In this document: positions 1-7,547 of the stretch, in pieces
Position numbering within the stretch: the stretch's first letter is position 1
How the letters are laid out: every line of letters starts with the position of its first letter
Virus record (IMG/VR): IMGVR_UViG_3300020009_000048
Coordinates: 1-22,321 of that record
DNA: 22,321 bases
Strand: one strand, 5' to 3'
Source of the DNA: a virus
Notes under the pieces: model-generated
What the model saw: only the letters and a program-made list of their open reading frames with translations
Told to the model about the DNA's origin: nothing
Database searches by the model: none
Made by a program: the position numbers and the translations under genes

Positions 1-45
1 AACGGACCCGATGCGCCACATCTGCGCTGGGAAAAGCGGGCATGA
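1..45 (+). CDS. Probable small terminase subunit, C-terminal end only (partial)
   Basis: The frame starting at base 1 is open and reads NGPDAPHLRWEKRA before a TGA at 43-45. That TGA overlaps the ATG of the large terminase gene as ATGA, a typical junction between translationally coupled phage genes. The small terminase normally lies immediately before the large one, so this is inferred from position and the coupling junction. The visible 14 residues carry no diagnostic motif. The other two frames are also open over this short stretch, so the frame choice rests on the junction. Confidence 0.45.
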   Translation, partial: NGPDAPHLRWEKRA

Positions 46-1601
46 CGGATGATCTGGCGCGGGCGGGCTTTTATTTTGACGAAAAGGCTGCCCAGCGCGT
101 GGTCGACTTCATCGAGGGCTTTTTGCGCCACTCCAAAGGCGTGTGGGCGGGCGAACGTTTCACGCTGCAGCCCTGGCAGGCGGCGATCATGCGCGAGCTG
201 TTTGGATGGAAACGGGCTGACGGCACGCGCCGCTACCGCTCCGCCTACATCGAAATCCCCAGGAAGAACGGGAAGAGCGCCCTGTGCTCGGCAATTGCCC
301 TGTATCTGCTGCTTGCGGACGGCGAGGCCGGGGCCGAGGTGTACTCGGCGGCGGCGGACCGCGACCAGGCGGGCATCGTCTACGAAGTGGCCAAGCAGAT
401 GGTGCAGGACAGCCCGGCGCTGTCGCGGCGCGTGCGCATTTTCAAGCGCAGCATGGTGGTGCAGAGCACGCACAGCAGCTACAAGGTGCTGTCGGCCGAG
501 GCCTATTCAAAACACGGGCTGAATGCGTCGGGCGTGATCTTCGATGAGCTGCACGCCCAGCCGAACCGCGAGCTGTTTGACGTGCTGCAGACCAGCATGG
601 GCGCCCGGGCGCAGCCGCTGCTGGTGATGATCACCACGGCCGGCTTTGACCGGAATAGTATCTGCTGGGAACAGCACGCACTGAGCACGGCCGTAATTGC
701 CGACCCGATGGTGGCGCCGACGCACTTCGGCTACATCGCCGCCGCCGGCGAAAGTGACGACTGGACCAGCCCGGCGACGTGGGCCAAGGCCAATCCGGGG
801 CTGGGCGTGACGCTGACCATGGACTACCTGGCCGAGCAGTGCAACCGGGCGCTGCAGACGCCCGGCTATCAGAACACCTTTCAGCGGCTGCACTTGAATT
901 TGTGGACCCAGCAGGATGTGCGCTGGCTGGACATGCGGCTTTGGGACCTGTGCGCGGTGGCGCCGGTCGACTTGACCGGGCGCGTGTGCTATGGAGGGCT
1001 GGACCTTGCGAACACCCATGATCTGGCGGCGCTTGCGCTGGTCTTTCCGCCAATCGAAGAGGGCGAGCCGTGGCATGTGCGCGTGTGGCACTGGATACCC
1101 ACGGCCGATATGCAGGCGCGCATTCGGCGCGACCGCGTGCCCTACGATGTATGGCAGCGCGAAGGGTGGATCGAGGCCACGCCCGGCGACGTGATCGACT
1201 TCGAGCGCATCATCGCGCGCATTGTCGAGCTGCGCGGGCTGTATGACATTGCGGAAATTGCCTTTGACCGCTGGGGCGCGCGGCAAATCCGCCAGCAGCT
1301 CGAGGACCAGGGCTTTGTGATGGTGGATTTCGGCCAGGGGTTTACCTCGATGTCGCGTCCGACTTCGGCGCTGGCGCGCATGGTGGCCAGCCGCGAGTTG
1401 GGCCACGACGGCAATCCCGTGCTCAGGTGGGCGGCCGACAATCTGGTGGTGCAACAGGACGCCGCCGGCAATGCCAAGCCGGCCAAAAACAAGAGCCGCG
1501 AGAAAATCGACGGGCTGGTGGCGGCGATTATGTCTTTGGACAGAGCCATCGTGAACCAGCAAGGGATGTCGCTCTATGACGAGGGGTTAATGGTGCTATA
1601 G
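42..1601 (+). CDS. terL: Terminase large subunit (HK97-type, ATPase plus nuclease)
   Basis: This is the motor that cuts concatemeric DNA and pumps it into the prohead through the portal. At 519 residues it is full length for the family. The N-terminal ATPase has a Walker A motif, PRKNGKS, at about 73-79, and a Walker B motif, VIFDEL, at 165-170 (D168, E169), followed by a coupling-like LLVMITTAG near 193-201. The C-terminal RNase H-like nuclease shows three spaced acidic residues: D321 in GLDLA, D409 in FDRW and D490 in KIDGLVA. The start is the ATG of an ATGA overlap with the preceding frame; a moderate GGGAA precedes it. The stop codon sits inside the Shine-Dalgarno sequence of the next gene. 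The family assignment is secure; the packaging mode (cos or pac) cannot be read from it. Confidence 0.97.
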   Translation: MTDDLARAGFYFDEKAAQRVVDFIEGFLRHSKGVWAGERFTLQPWQAAIMRELFGWKRADGTRRYRSAYIEIPRKNGKSALCSAIALYLLLADGEAGAEVYSAAADRDQAGIVYEVAKQMVQDSPALSRRVRIFKRSMVVQSTHSSYKVLSAEAYSKHGLNASGVIFDELHAQPNRELFDVLQTSMGARAQPLLVMITTAGFDRNSICWEQHALSTAVIADPMVAPTHFGYIAAAGESDDWTSPATWAKANPGLGVTLTMDYLAEQCNRALQTPGYQNTFQRLHLNLWTQQDVRWLDMRLWDLCAVAPVDLTGRVCYGGLDLANTHDLAALALVFPPIEEGEPWHVRVWHWIPTADMQARIRRDRVPYDVWQREGWIEATPGDVIDFERIIARIVELRGLYDIAEIAFDRWGARQIRQQLEDQGFVMVDFGQGFTSMSRPTSALARMVASRELGHDGNPVLRWAADNLVVQQDAAGNAKPAKNKSREKIDGLVAAIMSLDRAIVNQQGMSLYDEGLMVL

Positions 1602-1609
1602 GAGGCGGC

Positions 1610-2290
1610 ATGAGTCGAAAATCGGTCCCAACGACGGAAGAGCTGTTTTGGTCCAGGGTGGAGACACAAGAGGGTTGCTGGGGGTGGACAGGCGCGACGC
1701 AACGCGGAGGGTATGGCTGCCTGGGTGTGGTTAAGGATGGGAAGCAAACGACGATCGGCGCCCATCGATTCAGTTACGAGCTGCATTTCGGCTCAATTCC
1801 AGACGGGCTTTTTGTTCTGCATTCTTGTGACAATCCAGCCTGCACCAATCCTGAGCATCTACGGGTTGGAACCAATGCCGAAAACATGGCAGATATGCGC
1901 AGCAAGGGCAGGGAACGCAGTTTTGTCGGCGAGCAAAATCCGTCTGCAAAATTGACGCCCGCAAAAGTGCAGGAGATTCGGGAGAGATATGCACGCGGGC
2001 AAAGCGGCGAGGAAATTGCCGCCGCGTACGGGGTTGACTATTCGCTCATTCGCATGGTTGTTACCGGCAAGATTTGGGCGCATGTGCCCGGCGCCGATCC
2101 ATCCGCGCCGCGCCACGACAGAAAAGGCGAAGAACATCACAATTCAAAACTGACGAAAGAGGATGTGCGGGCGATTCGGGCGAAAAGCGCTGCGGGAATG
2201 TCTGCCGGTCAAATTGCACGGCTTTATGGCGTCAATCGAACCGCGATTGGTCGCATCCTGAATGGTATAACCTGGGCGCATGTTGAATGA
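1610..2290 (+). CDS. HNH homing-type endonuclease with two tandem HTH repeats
   Basis: This is a free-standing nuclease of 226 residues between large terminase and portal. The HNH core spans about residues 49-95: an HRFSYELHFG segment, then LHSCDNPACTNPEHLRVGT, the usual HNH_3 pattern with H, N and H positions and a pair of cysteines. After it come two similar units of about 50 residues, about 106-158 and 172-225. Each runs from a conserved SKLT/SAKLT through a helix-turn-helix (EIAAAYGV, QIARLYGV) to a final WAHV, so they look like an internal duplication giving sequence-specific DNA contacts. A strong AGGAGG overlaps the terminase stop. The gene appears less G+C-rich than its neighbours, which fits insertion as a mobile gene. 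It may help packaging, as some phage HNH proteins do, but the homing-type architecture favours a selfish element. Confidence 0.9.
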   Translation: MSRKSVPTTEELFWSRVETQEGCWGWTGATQRGGYGCLGVVKDGKQTTIGAHRFSYELHFGSIPDGLFVLHSCDNPACTNPEHLRVGTNAENMADMRSKGRERSFVGEQNPSAKLTPAKVQEIRERYARGQSGEEIAAAYGVDYSLIRMVVTGKIWAHVPGADPSAPRHDRKGEEHHNSKLTKEDVRAIRAKSAAGMSAGQIARLYGVNRTAIGRILNGITWAHVE

Positions 2291-2529
2291 CCGGCCACCG
2301 GCGCATGGTGGAGGTGCGCAGCGAGGACGGCAAGCTGTTGTGCCGGCTGACCAGCGACGGGCGCACGCTGGAGATTGTGCGGCGCGGCGTGCGCTATCAT
2401 GTGGCGCTGGCGGCCGTGGGCGTGGAAGAGGTGCTGTTTGTCTCGGCGCTGGTGGAACGGCCGGAGATGAATCTGGATGTAATGAGCGATTTCAATGCCT
2501 ATGACGGCGAAGAGCCGCCAAACGGTTGA
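2287..2529 (+). CDS. Small hypothetical phage protein
   Basis: This 80-residue frame starts in an ATGA overlap with the nuclease stop. It has no recognised domain. The first half, VEVRSEDGKLLCRLTSDGR, looks like short beta strands, and the C-terminus is acidic and probably flexible. A second possible start is the ATG at 2305 (MVEVRSEDG). The stop codon lies within the -35 hexamer of the following promoter. Support is moderate: it fills the gap tightly and has the codon bias of its neighbours. Confidence 0.6.
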   Translation: MTGHRRMVEVRSEDGKLLCRLTSDGRTLEIVRRGVRYHVALAAVGVEEVLFVSALVERPEMNLDVMSDFNAYDGEEPPNG

Positions 2530-2554
2530 CAGAAACGCACAATAAGCGCACAAT
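2526..2554 (+). promoter_or_regulatory. Sigma70-like promoter just upstream of a terminator
   Basis: A perfect TTGACA (2526-2531) is followed after 17 bp by CACAAT (2549-2554), which matches the -10 consensus at four of six bases. Initiation would be near 2561, only about 12 bases before the terminator stem. It is the best promoter-like sequence seen in the structural region. Confidence 0.5.
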
Positions 2555-2572
2555 ATCGCACAGAGCGCCGCG

Positions 2573-2615
2573 AGCGCCACCATGCCCAATCGGGCGTGGT
2601 GGCGCTTTTTCTTTT
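2573..2615 (+). terminator. Intrinsic terminator ahead of the portal gene
   Basis: The arms 2573-2587 and 2592-2606 form a 15-bp stem with one G-T wobble and the loop AATC. It is followed by an uninterrupted T5, then C and T4. This is a textbook Rho-independent terminator inside the structural operon. It shows that the open frame upstream of the portal ATG is not coding, and suggests that head-gene expression needs readthrough, antitermination or an undetected downstream promoter. Confidence 0.85.
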
Positions 2616-2630
2616 ATCCCAGGACAACTT

Positions 2631-4751
2631 ATGGGCTTTGTGGAATGGCTGACCGGCAAGCCGGCGCCGACCGTTGACACACGCGGAGCCGAGCCATTCT
2701 ATGACGCCGTGGCGGCCTTTGACGCCGGCGGTGTCGGCTGGGCGCCGTGGGTGTCGGAGGAATCGGCGCTGCGCGTGTCGGCCGTGCTGGCTTGCGTGCG
2801 GCTGCTGAGCGGCACGCTGGCGGGGATGCCGCTGCACGTCTACCGGCGCATCGAGGCCGGCAAGGAACGCGACTTCGCCACGCCGCTGGCGCAGGTGCTG
2901 AGCGTGCCGAATTCCTGGCAGACCGGCTACAAGTGGCGCGAGACGATCTGGATGTGGACGCTGCTCTATGGCAACGGCTGCAGCCGCATCATTCGCGACC
3001 GCAGCGGCGACCCCGTGGCGCTGGTGCCGCTCGATCCCAACAATCTTGAATTTGTCGACGCCGCCGACGGCGGGCTGGGCTACAAGGTGAACACCGGCGC
3101 CCAGCATGTGACCTACGGCGCCTATGAAGTGCTGCACCTGCGCGGGCTGTCCGGCGACGGGCGCATTGGCTACGGCGTGATCGAAAACCTGATGCGCGAA
3201 AATCTGGCGCTGGCGCTTTCCTTGCAGGGCAGCGCCGGGAGCTTCTACGCAAATTCTTCGCGGCCGGACGGCGTGCTGAATATCGCCCACCGGCTGACGC
3301 CCGAAAGCCGCACAACCTTGCGTGAGGAATGGCAGCATCTGCACGGCGGCCAGCGCAACAGCGGCCGCGTGGCGGTGCTGGAGGGCGCCGACAAGTACAC
3401 GCCGATCAGCGTGCCGCCTGACCAGGCGCAATTTCTAGAATCCAGACAATACAGCGTGCAGGAGATTGCCCGCGCCTTTGGCGTGCCGCCGCACCTGATC
3501 GGGGACCCGGGGGCGCAAAGCTACGCCAGCGCCGAGCAGAACAATCTGGAATTCGTGCAGTACACCTTGCTGCCCTGGGCGCGCAACTTTGAGGATGAAA
3601 TCTGGCGCACGCTGCTGCTGCCCAGCGAACGGGCGCGCTACTTTGCCGAGCACAGGATGCAGGGGCTGCTGCGCGGCGACACCAAAAGCCGCATGGAGAG
3701 CTACGCAATCGGCGTGCAAAACGGCTGGATGAATCGCAACGAGGTGCGCGCCCTGGAGAACTTCAACGAGGTCGACGGTCTGGACGAATTCCTGGCGCCG
3801 CTGAACATGACCACGGCGCCGGCATTGTCGGCCGAGGCCGAGGCGAAAATCGAGAATCCCGGTGCAGCGCCAGCGGCAATCCCACCGGCGCCTACACCAG
3901 CAGCGCGGGCGATTGGGCGCGTGTGGGGGGGGGCCGAATTGCCGGCGTTGCTGGTGCGGGCGACGGTGCCCGATCTGGACAGCGACTTTGAGGCGCCGCC
4001 GGAGGATGACGACGGGCCGGATGATGACGTGCTGACGGCCGCCCAGCATGCCGTGCGCAGAGATCGCCAGGAGCTGATCGCCACCATGCGCACGCTGTGG
4101 ACCGACGCCGCCGCGCGCCTGGTCAAGCGCGAGGCCGCCGATCTGCAGCGCAAGCTGGCAAACGTGGGCACGGACCGGGCGGCGTTTGAGGCCTGGCTGG
4201 TCGAATTCTACCGCGAGCTGCAGCCGAAAATCCCGGCCTATTTTGCGCCGGTGTTGACCGCAAGCGTGCGCGCCGCCGCCAATTCGGTCAAGGGCGAAGT
4301 GGGCGTGCCCGTGCCGCGCTCCTTTGCCGACTTTACGGCGGCATTCCTGGCGAATTTGAGCGCCGCCTGGGTGCTGGCCAGCGAAGGGCAGATTGCGGCG
4401 CTGCTGGGCGAGAACGAAGGCGCGGCGGGGCTGGAGGCGGTCGAGGGGCGCGTGGGCGAATGGGAAGAGAAACGCGCCGCCAAGGAGGGCATGCGCCAGT
4501 CGGTGGACAGCATCAACGCCGCCAGCATCGCCAGTTATGCGCTGGTGGGCGTGGCGGCCACGGTGTGGGCGGCCAGGGGCAAGTCGTGCCCATTTTGCCG
4601 CAGGATGCACGGGCGGCGCACGGCCGTGGGCGGCGCCTTTATCGAGGATGGCGTGATTGTCGACGCCGACGGCAACCAGCTGCGCATCCACGGCAAAAAG
4701 ACACACCCCGGCTTGCATCAAGGGTGCGACTGCGTTTGCGTCGCGGCATAG
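2631..4751 (+). CDS. Portal protein fused to a MuF-like minor head domain
   Basis: The product is 706 residues, far longer than the usual HK97-family portal of about 400. Residues 1 to about 425 are the portal: VSAVLACVRLLSG, PLHVYRR, the LLYGNGCSRI segment, HLRGLSGDGRIGYGVIE, and the AFGVPPHLIGD motif near 290. It forms the dodecameric vertex ring that receives DNA and the terminase. A proline/alanine and acidic linker follows. From about 480 to the end is a helical region ending in CPFC (C653, C656) and HPGLHQGCDCVC (H692-C703), as in the Mu F-like minor head family. A run of nine G (3925-3933) lies in the linker. The start is the ATG at 2631, with AGGA 7 bases upstream; the frame is open further up but runs through the terminator. 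Portal identity is firm, MuF-like identity likely. Confidence 0.93.
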   Translation: MGFVEWLTGKPAPTVDTRGAEPFYDAVAAFDAGGVGWAPWVSEESALRVSAVLACVRLLSGTLAGMPLHVYRRIEAGKERDFATPLAQVLSVPNSWQTGYKWRETIWMWTLLYGNGCSRIIRDRSGDPVALVPLDPNNLEFVDAADGGLGYKVNTGAQHVTYGAYEVLHLRGLSGDGRIGYGVIENLMRENLALALSLQGSAGSFYANSSRPDGVLNIAHRLTPESRTTLREEWQHLHGGQRNSGRVAVLEGADKYTPISVPPDQAQFLESRQYSVQEIARAFGVPPHLIGDPGAQSYASAEQNNLEFVQYTLLPWARNFEDEIWRTLLLPSERARYFAEHRMQGLLRGDTKSRMESYAIGVQNGWMNRNEVRALENFNEVDGLDEFLAPLNMTTAPALSAEAEAKIENPGAAPAAIPPAPTPAARAIGRVWGGAELPALLVRATVPDLDSDFEAPPEDDDGPDDDVLTAAQHAVRRDRQELIATMRTLWTDAAARLVKREAADLQRKLANVGTDRAAFEAWLVEFYRELQPKIPAYFAPVLTASVRAAANSVKGEVGVPVPRSFADFTAAFLANLSAAWVLASEGQIAALLGENEGAAGLEAVEGRVGEWEEKRAAKEGMRQSVDSINAASIASYALVGVAATVWAARGKSCPFCRRMHGRRTAVGGAFIEDGVIVDADGNQLRIHGKKTHPGLHQGCDCVCVAA

Positions 4752-4762
4752 GAGAAACCAGC

Positions 4763-6547
4763 ATGGAACGCTATCCAATCGTGATGCAGATCGAGGTGCG
4801 CGGCGAGAGCAATGCGCCCGTGATCGAGGGCTACGCGGCGGTATTCAATTCGCTGTCTGAGGACCTGGGCGGCTTTCGCGAACAGATCGCGCCCGGCGCC
4901 TTCAAGCAATCATTATCTGGCGACATTCGCGCCCTGTGGAACCACGACCATTCGCAGGTGCTGGGGCGCACCAAGGCCGGCACGCTGCAGCTTGAAGAGG
5001 ACGGCACAGGCTTGCGCGTGCGCATTACGCCGCCGGCGAGCGCCGCGGGGCATGTGGAGAGCATGCGCCGCGGCGACGTCGACCAAATGAGCTTTGGCTT
5101 TACGGTCGACAAGGACGCATGGGCCAAGACCGAAAGCGGCCCGGTGCGCACGCTGCTGGCGGTAAGCTTGCGCGAGGTGTCGGTGGTGCCCTTCCCGGCC
5201 TATGCCAACACGACGGCCAGCGTGCGGTCCGAATGGGGCGAATTGCCCGAAATACCCGAATTGTACCGGCGGGCGCCGGTCAAGATACAGCCGCAAGCGG
5301 ACCGGCGGGCGCCGGCTGCCCAGGGCAGACCAATTGCACACCGAGGGGGAACCAATACCATGATTGCAGACAAGCTGGCGCCCGTGGACATGCGCCGCAA
5401 GGCCGACTCCTACCTGCAGCGCATCGAGCAGCTGGACCAGATCGTAAACAATGAAAAACGCATCATGACCGAGGACGAGCGCGGCGAATACGACAATGCC
5501 CTGGCCGAACACCAGCGGCTGCTGGAATCGGCCGCGCGCGCCGAAACGATCCAGCAACTGCTGGGCCATGAGGAACCGGAACTGGATTCCGGACTTGCGG
5601 CGGCGACCGAGTATGCCGGGCGCAATCTGAATCTGCGCCGCGACCCGCGCTTTCAGGAAGAGCGGGCCATGGGCGCCTACATCCGCACCGGCGACCAGAA
5701 GCCGCTGCTGGACTACCGCGCATCCAATCCCGTGGACATGAAGCTGAGCACGCCCGCCAGCGCCGGCTATGCCGTGCCCGTGGGCCACTACAACCGCATC
5801 ATTGCCAAGCGCGACGAGCAGAACATCGCCGACAAGCTGGGCGTGCGCACGATTGCCGGCAAGGGCACGACGGTCAATGTGATCACCGAGGGCGCCGACG
5901 TGGAGCCTTTCAAGCTGACGCCGGAGCTGGGGCCGAAGGACAAGGACGCCCCGATCCTGGGCCTGGTGGCGATGACGCTTGCGACCTACAGCAAGTACAT
6001 CGACATTACCGAAGAGCTGCTGGCCGACGAGGATTCCAATCTGATGGCGTGGATCGAGGACTGGATCGGCCGCGCCATGGCGCGCACGCACAACCAGCTG
6101 GTGGTGGCGGCGGCCGAGGCGGGCGCCACGAATGTGCCGCTGGCGGCGGGCGCACTGACGCAGGCCGATATTCAGGCCATGTGGAGCGCGCTGCCCGACG
6201 AGTACGGCGACAATGCCAAATGGCTGATGCGCCGCGCCAGTCTCAACACGATCCAGACGATCCAGGGGCAGCCCTTTGTCTATCTGGACTCACCCCAGGG
6301 CAGCCGCAACGAACTGATGGGCGCGCCCGTGGTGACCACCGGCGCCGCCGATGCCGTGGGCACGACCAACAACCCGATCTTTCTGGGCGACTGGTATTTC
6401 ATGGGGAAGAGAGAAAATCCGGCGTTTAACTTCCTGCGCAACCCGTACATTCGCGACATTGAGGACGTGGTGCGGCTGCGCTACTTTTTCCGTGTCGTCT
6501 ACAAGGTGCTGCAGCCGGAGGCGATCCTCAAGGGCACCAAGGCATAA
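4763..6547 (+). CDS. Fused prohead protease and HK97-fold major capsid protein
   Basis: One uninterrupted frame of 594 residues holds two proteins that are usually separate. Residues 1 to about 160 are the prohead maturation protease: IEGYAAVFNS, APGAFKQSL, LWNHDHSQVLGRT (H61), MSFGF (S110) and REVSVVPFPAY (S140), the conserved blocks of the family. A basic, proline-rich joint (about 168-195) follows. From Met200 comes a helical delta-like scaffold region (about 205-275), then the capsid shell: KLSTPASAGYAVPVG, TITEGA-like VITEGADVEPF, and SKYIDITEELLADED. The protease should clip scaffold from capsid subunits in the prohead. GGAG lies 8 bases before the ATG. An internal ATG at 5360 has its own ribosome-binding sequence and could give capsid protein alone. 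Confidence 0.95.
   Translation: MERYPIVMQIEVRGESNAPVIEGYAAVFNSLSEDLGGFREQIAPGAFKQSLSGDIRALWNHDHSQVLGRTKAGTLQLEEDGTGLRVRITPPASAAGHVESMRRGDVDQMSFGFTVDKDAWAKTESGPVRTLLAVSLREVSVVPFPAYANTTASVRSEWGELPEIPELYRRAPVKIQPQADRRAPAAQGRPIAHRGGTNTMIADKLAPVDMRRKADSYLQRIEQLDQIVNNEKRIMTEDERGEYDNALAEHQRLLESAARAETIQQLLGHEEPELDSGLAAATEYAGRNLNLRRDPRFQEERAMGAYIRTGDQKPLLDYRASNPVDMKLSTPASAGYAVPVGHYNRIIAKRDEQNIADKLGVRTIAGKGTTVNVITEGADVEPFKLTPELGPKDKDAPILGLVAMTLATYSKYIDITEELLADEDSNLMAWIEDWIGRAMARTHNQLVVAAAEAGATNVPLAAGALTQADIQAMWSALPDEYGDNAKWLMRRASLNTIQTIQGQPFVYLDSPQGSRNELMGAPVVTTGAADAVGTTNNPIFLGDWYFMGKRENPAFNFLRNPYIRDIEDVVRLRYFFRVVYKVLQPEAILKGTKA
5343..5362 (+). promoter_or_regulatory. Candidate internal ribosome-binding site and start for the capsid half
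   Basis: GAGGGGGA (5343-5350) lies 9 bases before an in-frame ATG at 5360. Initiation here would give a 395-residue protein beginning MIADKLAPVD, close to the size of a stand-alone HK97-type capsid precursor. The site lies exactly at the joint between the two domains. This is read from sequence; whether it is used is inference. Confidence 0.5.
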
Positions 6548-6561
6548 CCTTACCAATTCCC

Positions 6562-6603
6562 GCGCGGCGGGTGGCAGGTACCCAGCAGCCGCCGCGCATT
6601 TTC
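6562..6603 (+). terminator. Hairpin terminator after the capsid gene
   Basis: GCGCGGCGG (6562-6570) pairs perfectly with CCGCCGCGC (6589-6597), and the stem is followed by ATTTTCT. The U tract is short, so termination may be partial. That would lower expression of downstream genes relative to the abundant capsid protein, a common arrangement after major capsid genes. Confidence 0.6.
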
Positions 6604-6631
6604 TGGGTACATTTGAGCAAAGGAGCTGGAA

Positions 6632-6904
6632 ATGGCAGCGTACAGGGCAATTCGAGGCGGGCCGGTGATCATCGCCGGAATGTCACGCGAGGTCAAGGAG
6701 GGCGAGATTTTCGATGACCTGAATCCGGGCGACATCGAGCTGCTGACGGCGCACGGCTGGATTGAAGAGGCGCGCGGCGAGAAATCCAAGCCGGAGAGCG
6801 CCGAGGCCAAGCGCCGGGCCGACGAAACGCGCGTGACCGACAAGGACGACGACGACGACGACAAGACCATGACCACCAAGAGCGTGCAGGGCCGGAAAGG
6901 GTAG
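6632..6904 (+). CDS. Small hypothetical head-region protein with acidic tail
   Basis: This is a 90-residue protein after the major capsid gene, with an excellent AAAGGAG (6619-6625). The N-terminal half contains EGEIFDDLNPGDIELLTAHG then WIEEA, and the C-terminal half is highly charged with a run of six aspartates coded by repeated GAC codons (DKDDDDDDK). No domain is recognised. Position suggests a head accessory role, but nothing shows it. Its core resembles that of the next gene product (an EGE motif, then a leucine-containing segment, then a G-aromatic-I/V-E ending), so the two may be distant paralogues. Confidence 0.7.
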   Translation: MAAYRAIRGGPVIIAGMSREVKEGEIFDDLNPGDIELLTAHGWIEEARGEKSKPESAEAKRRADETRVTDKDDDDDDKTMTTKSVQGRKG

Positions 6905-6906
6905 CC

Positions 6907-7134
6907 ATGTTTCGAGCATTGCAGACGATTGAACTTGCGGTGGACGGTCGCGACCTGTCACTGGTGGAGGGCGAACCCGTGGAGCTGACCGAAATCGAGG
7001 GCACGGCGCTGGCCTCCGGCGGCTATGTGGAGCGCGTGGAAGAGCACGCGCAAACCGAATTGCCGTGGGAGCAAGAGGACCCGCGCACAATCGATTCCGG
7101 CGATTCGGGCGTACAGAGGCCCGCACAGGGATGA
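6907..7134 (+). CDS. Small hypothetical protein, similar in layout to its upstream neighbour
   Basis: This 75-residue protein starts 2 bases after the previous stop and ends in an ATGA overlap with the next gene, so it is probably translated as part of the same coupled series. Residues 15-45 (LSLVEGEPVELTEIEGTALA and then GGYVERVEE) resemble residues 21-48 of the preceding protein. The rest is acidic and probably disordered. Function is unknown; a small head or head-tail accessory protein is a guess from position only. Confidence 0.65.
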   Translation: MFRALQTIELAVDGRDLSLVEGEPVELTEIEGTALASGGYVERVEEHAQTELPWEQEDPRTIDSGDSGVQRPAQG

Positions 7135-7547
7135 TCCGGCGCATTGTGCTGGTATTGGCGTTTGCGTGCGCTGTGGGCTGGAATTCCCAGCCTGCAGCGG
7201 CGCAGACGCCCTTCCCGGAACGCGTGGCGGCGCGCTGTGCGGGCGAGGCGCGCTTTGCGCTGCAGGAATGCGCCTGCGTGGTGCGCAACCGGCTGGCGGG
7301 CGGCTTTACGGAAAACACGGTCTTGCGGCCCTTCTTTGCGCCCGACCAGCCCGTGACGGCCGACGAGGTGGCGCAGGTCGAACGCGTGCTGAATGGCTAT
7401 TGGCCGTGTGATCCAAGAATCTGGTATATGTTTTCGGTGTCGGATTGCCGGCGGCTGGGGCTGCCCGAGGCGGAGGCCGTGCAGGTGGTTAATGGCCCAG
7501 GTCGTTGGCGAGTGCTCTTTTATGATCACGGGGCGCTGGATGATTGA
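7131..7547 (+). CDS. Exported cysteine-containing protein, possibly a cell-wall-hydrolase-like protein
   Basis: The start is the ATG overlapping the previous stop (ATGA), giving 138 residues. The N-terminus is a clear Sec signal peptide: MIRRI, a hydrophobic stretch to about residue 17, then PAAAQ with a predicted cut near A24/Q25. No lipobox cysteine is present. The mature part has five cysteines (C36, C47, C49, C93, C106), suggesting disulphides outside the cytoplasm. The segment AGEARFALQECACVVRNRL then AGGF faintly recalls the glutamate-containing region of SleB-type wall hydrolases (a GEA followed by a V-x-NR pattern); this is weak. An exported protein in the head-tail block is unexpected; superinfection exclusion, wall modification or lysis help are all possible. 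Its stop overlaps the next gene by 8 bases. Confidence 0.75.
   Translation: MIRRIVLVLAFACAVGWNSQPAAAQTPFPERVAARCAGEARFALQECACVVRNRLAGGFTENTVLRPFFAPDQPVTADEVAQVERVLNGYWPCDPRIWYMFSVSDCRRLGLPEAEAVQVVNGPGRWRVLFYDHGALDD

Noticed and set aside
2526-2630. Upstream extension of the portal frame
   Set aside because: It would translate a strong intrinsic terminator; the ATG at 2631 has a good ribosome site and starts the conserved sequence.
4460-4762. Upstream extension of the protease-capsid frame
   Set aside because: It overlaps the portal-MuF end out of frame; the ATG at 4763 with GGAG begins the conserved protease domain.
3435-4778. Antisense open frame (447 codons, minus) opposite the portal
   Set aside because: No domain, no ribosome-binding site, composition of a shadow frame.
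6843-6863. GAC trinucleotide tract as a mobile or phase-variable repeat
   Set aside because: Six aspartate codons in an acidic tail; a triplet repeat cannot shift frame and is too short to argue for variation.
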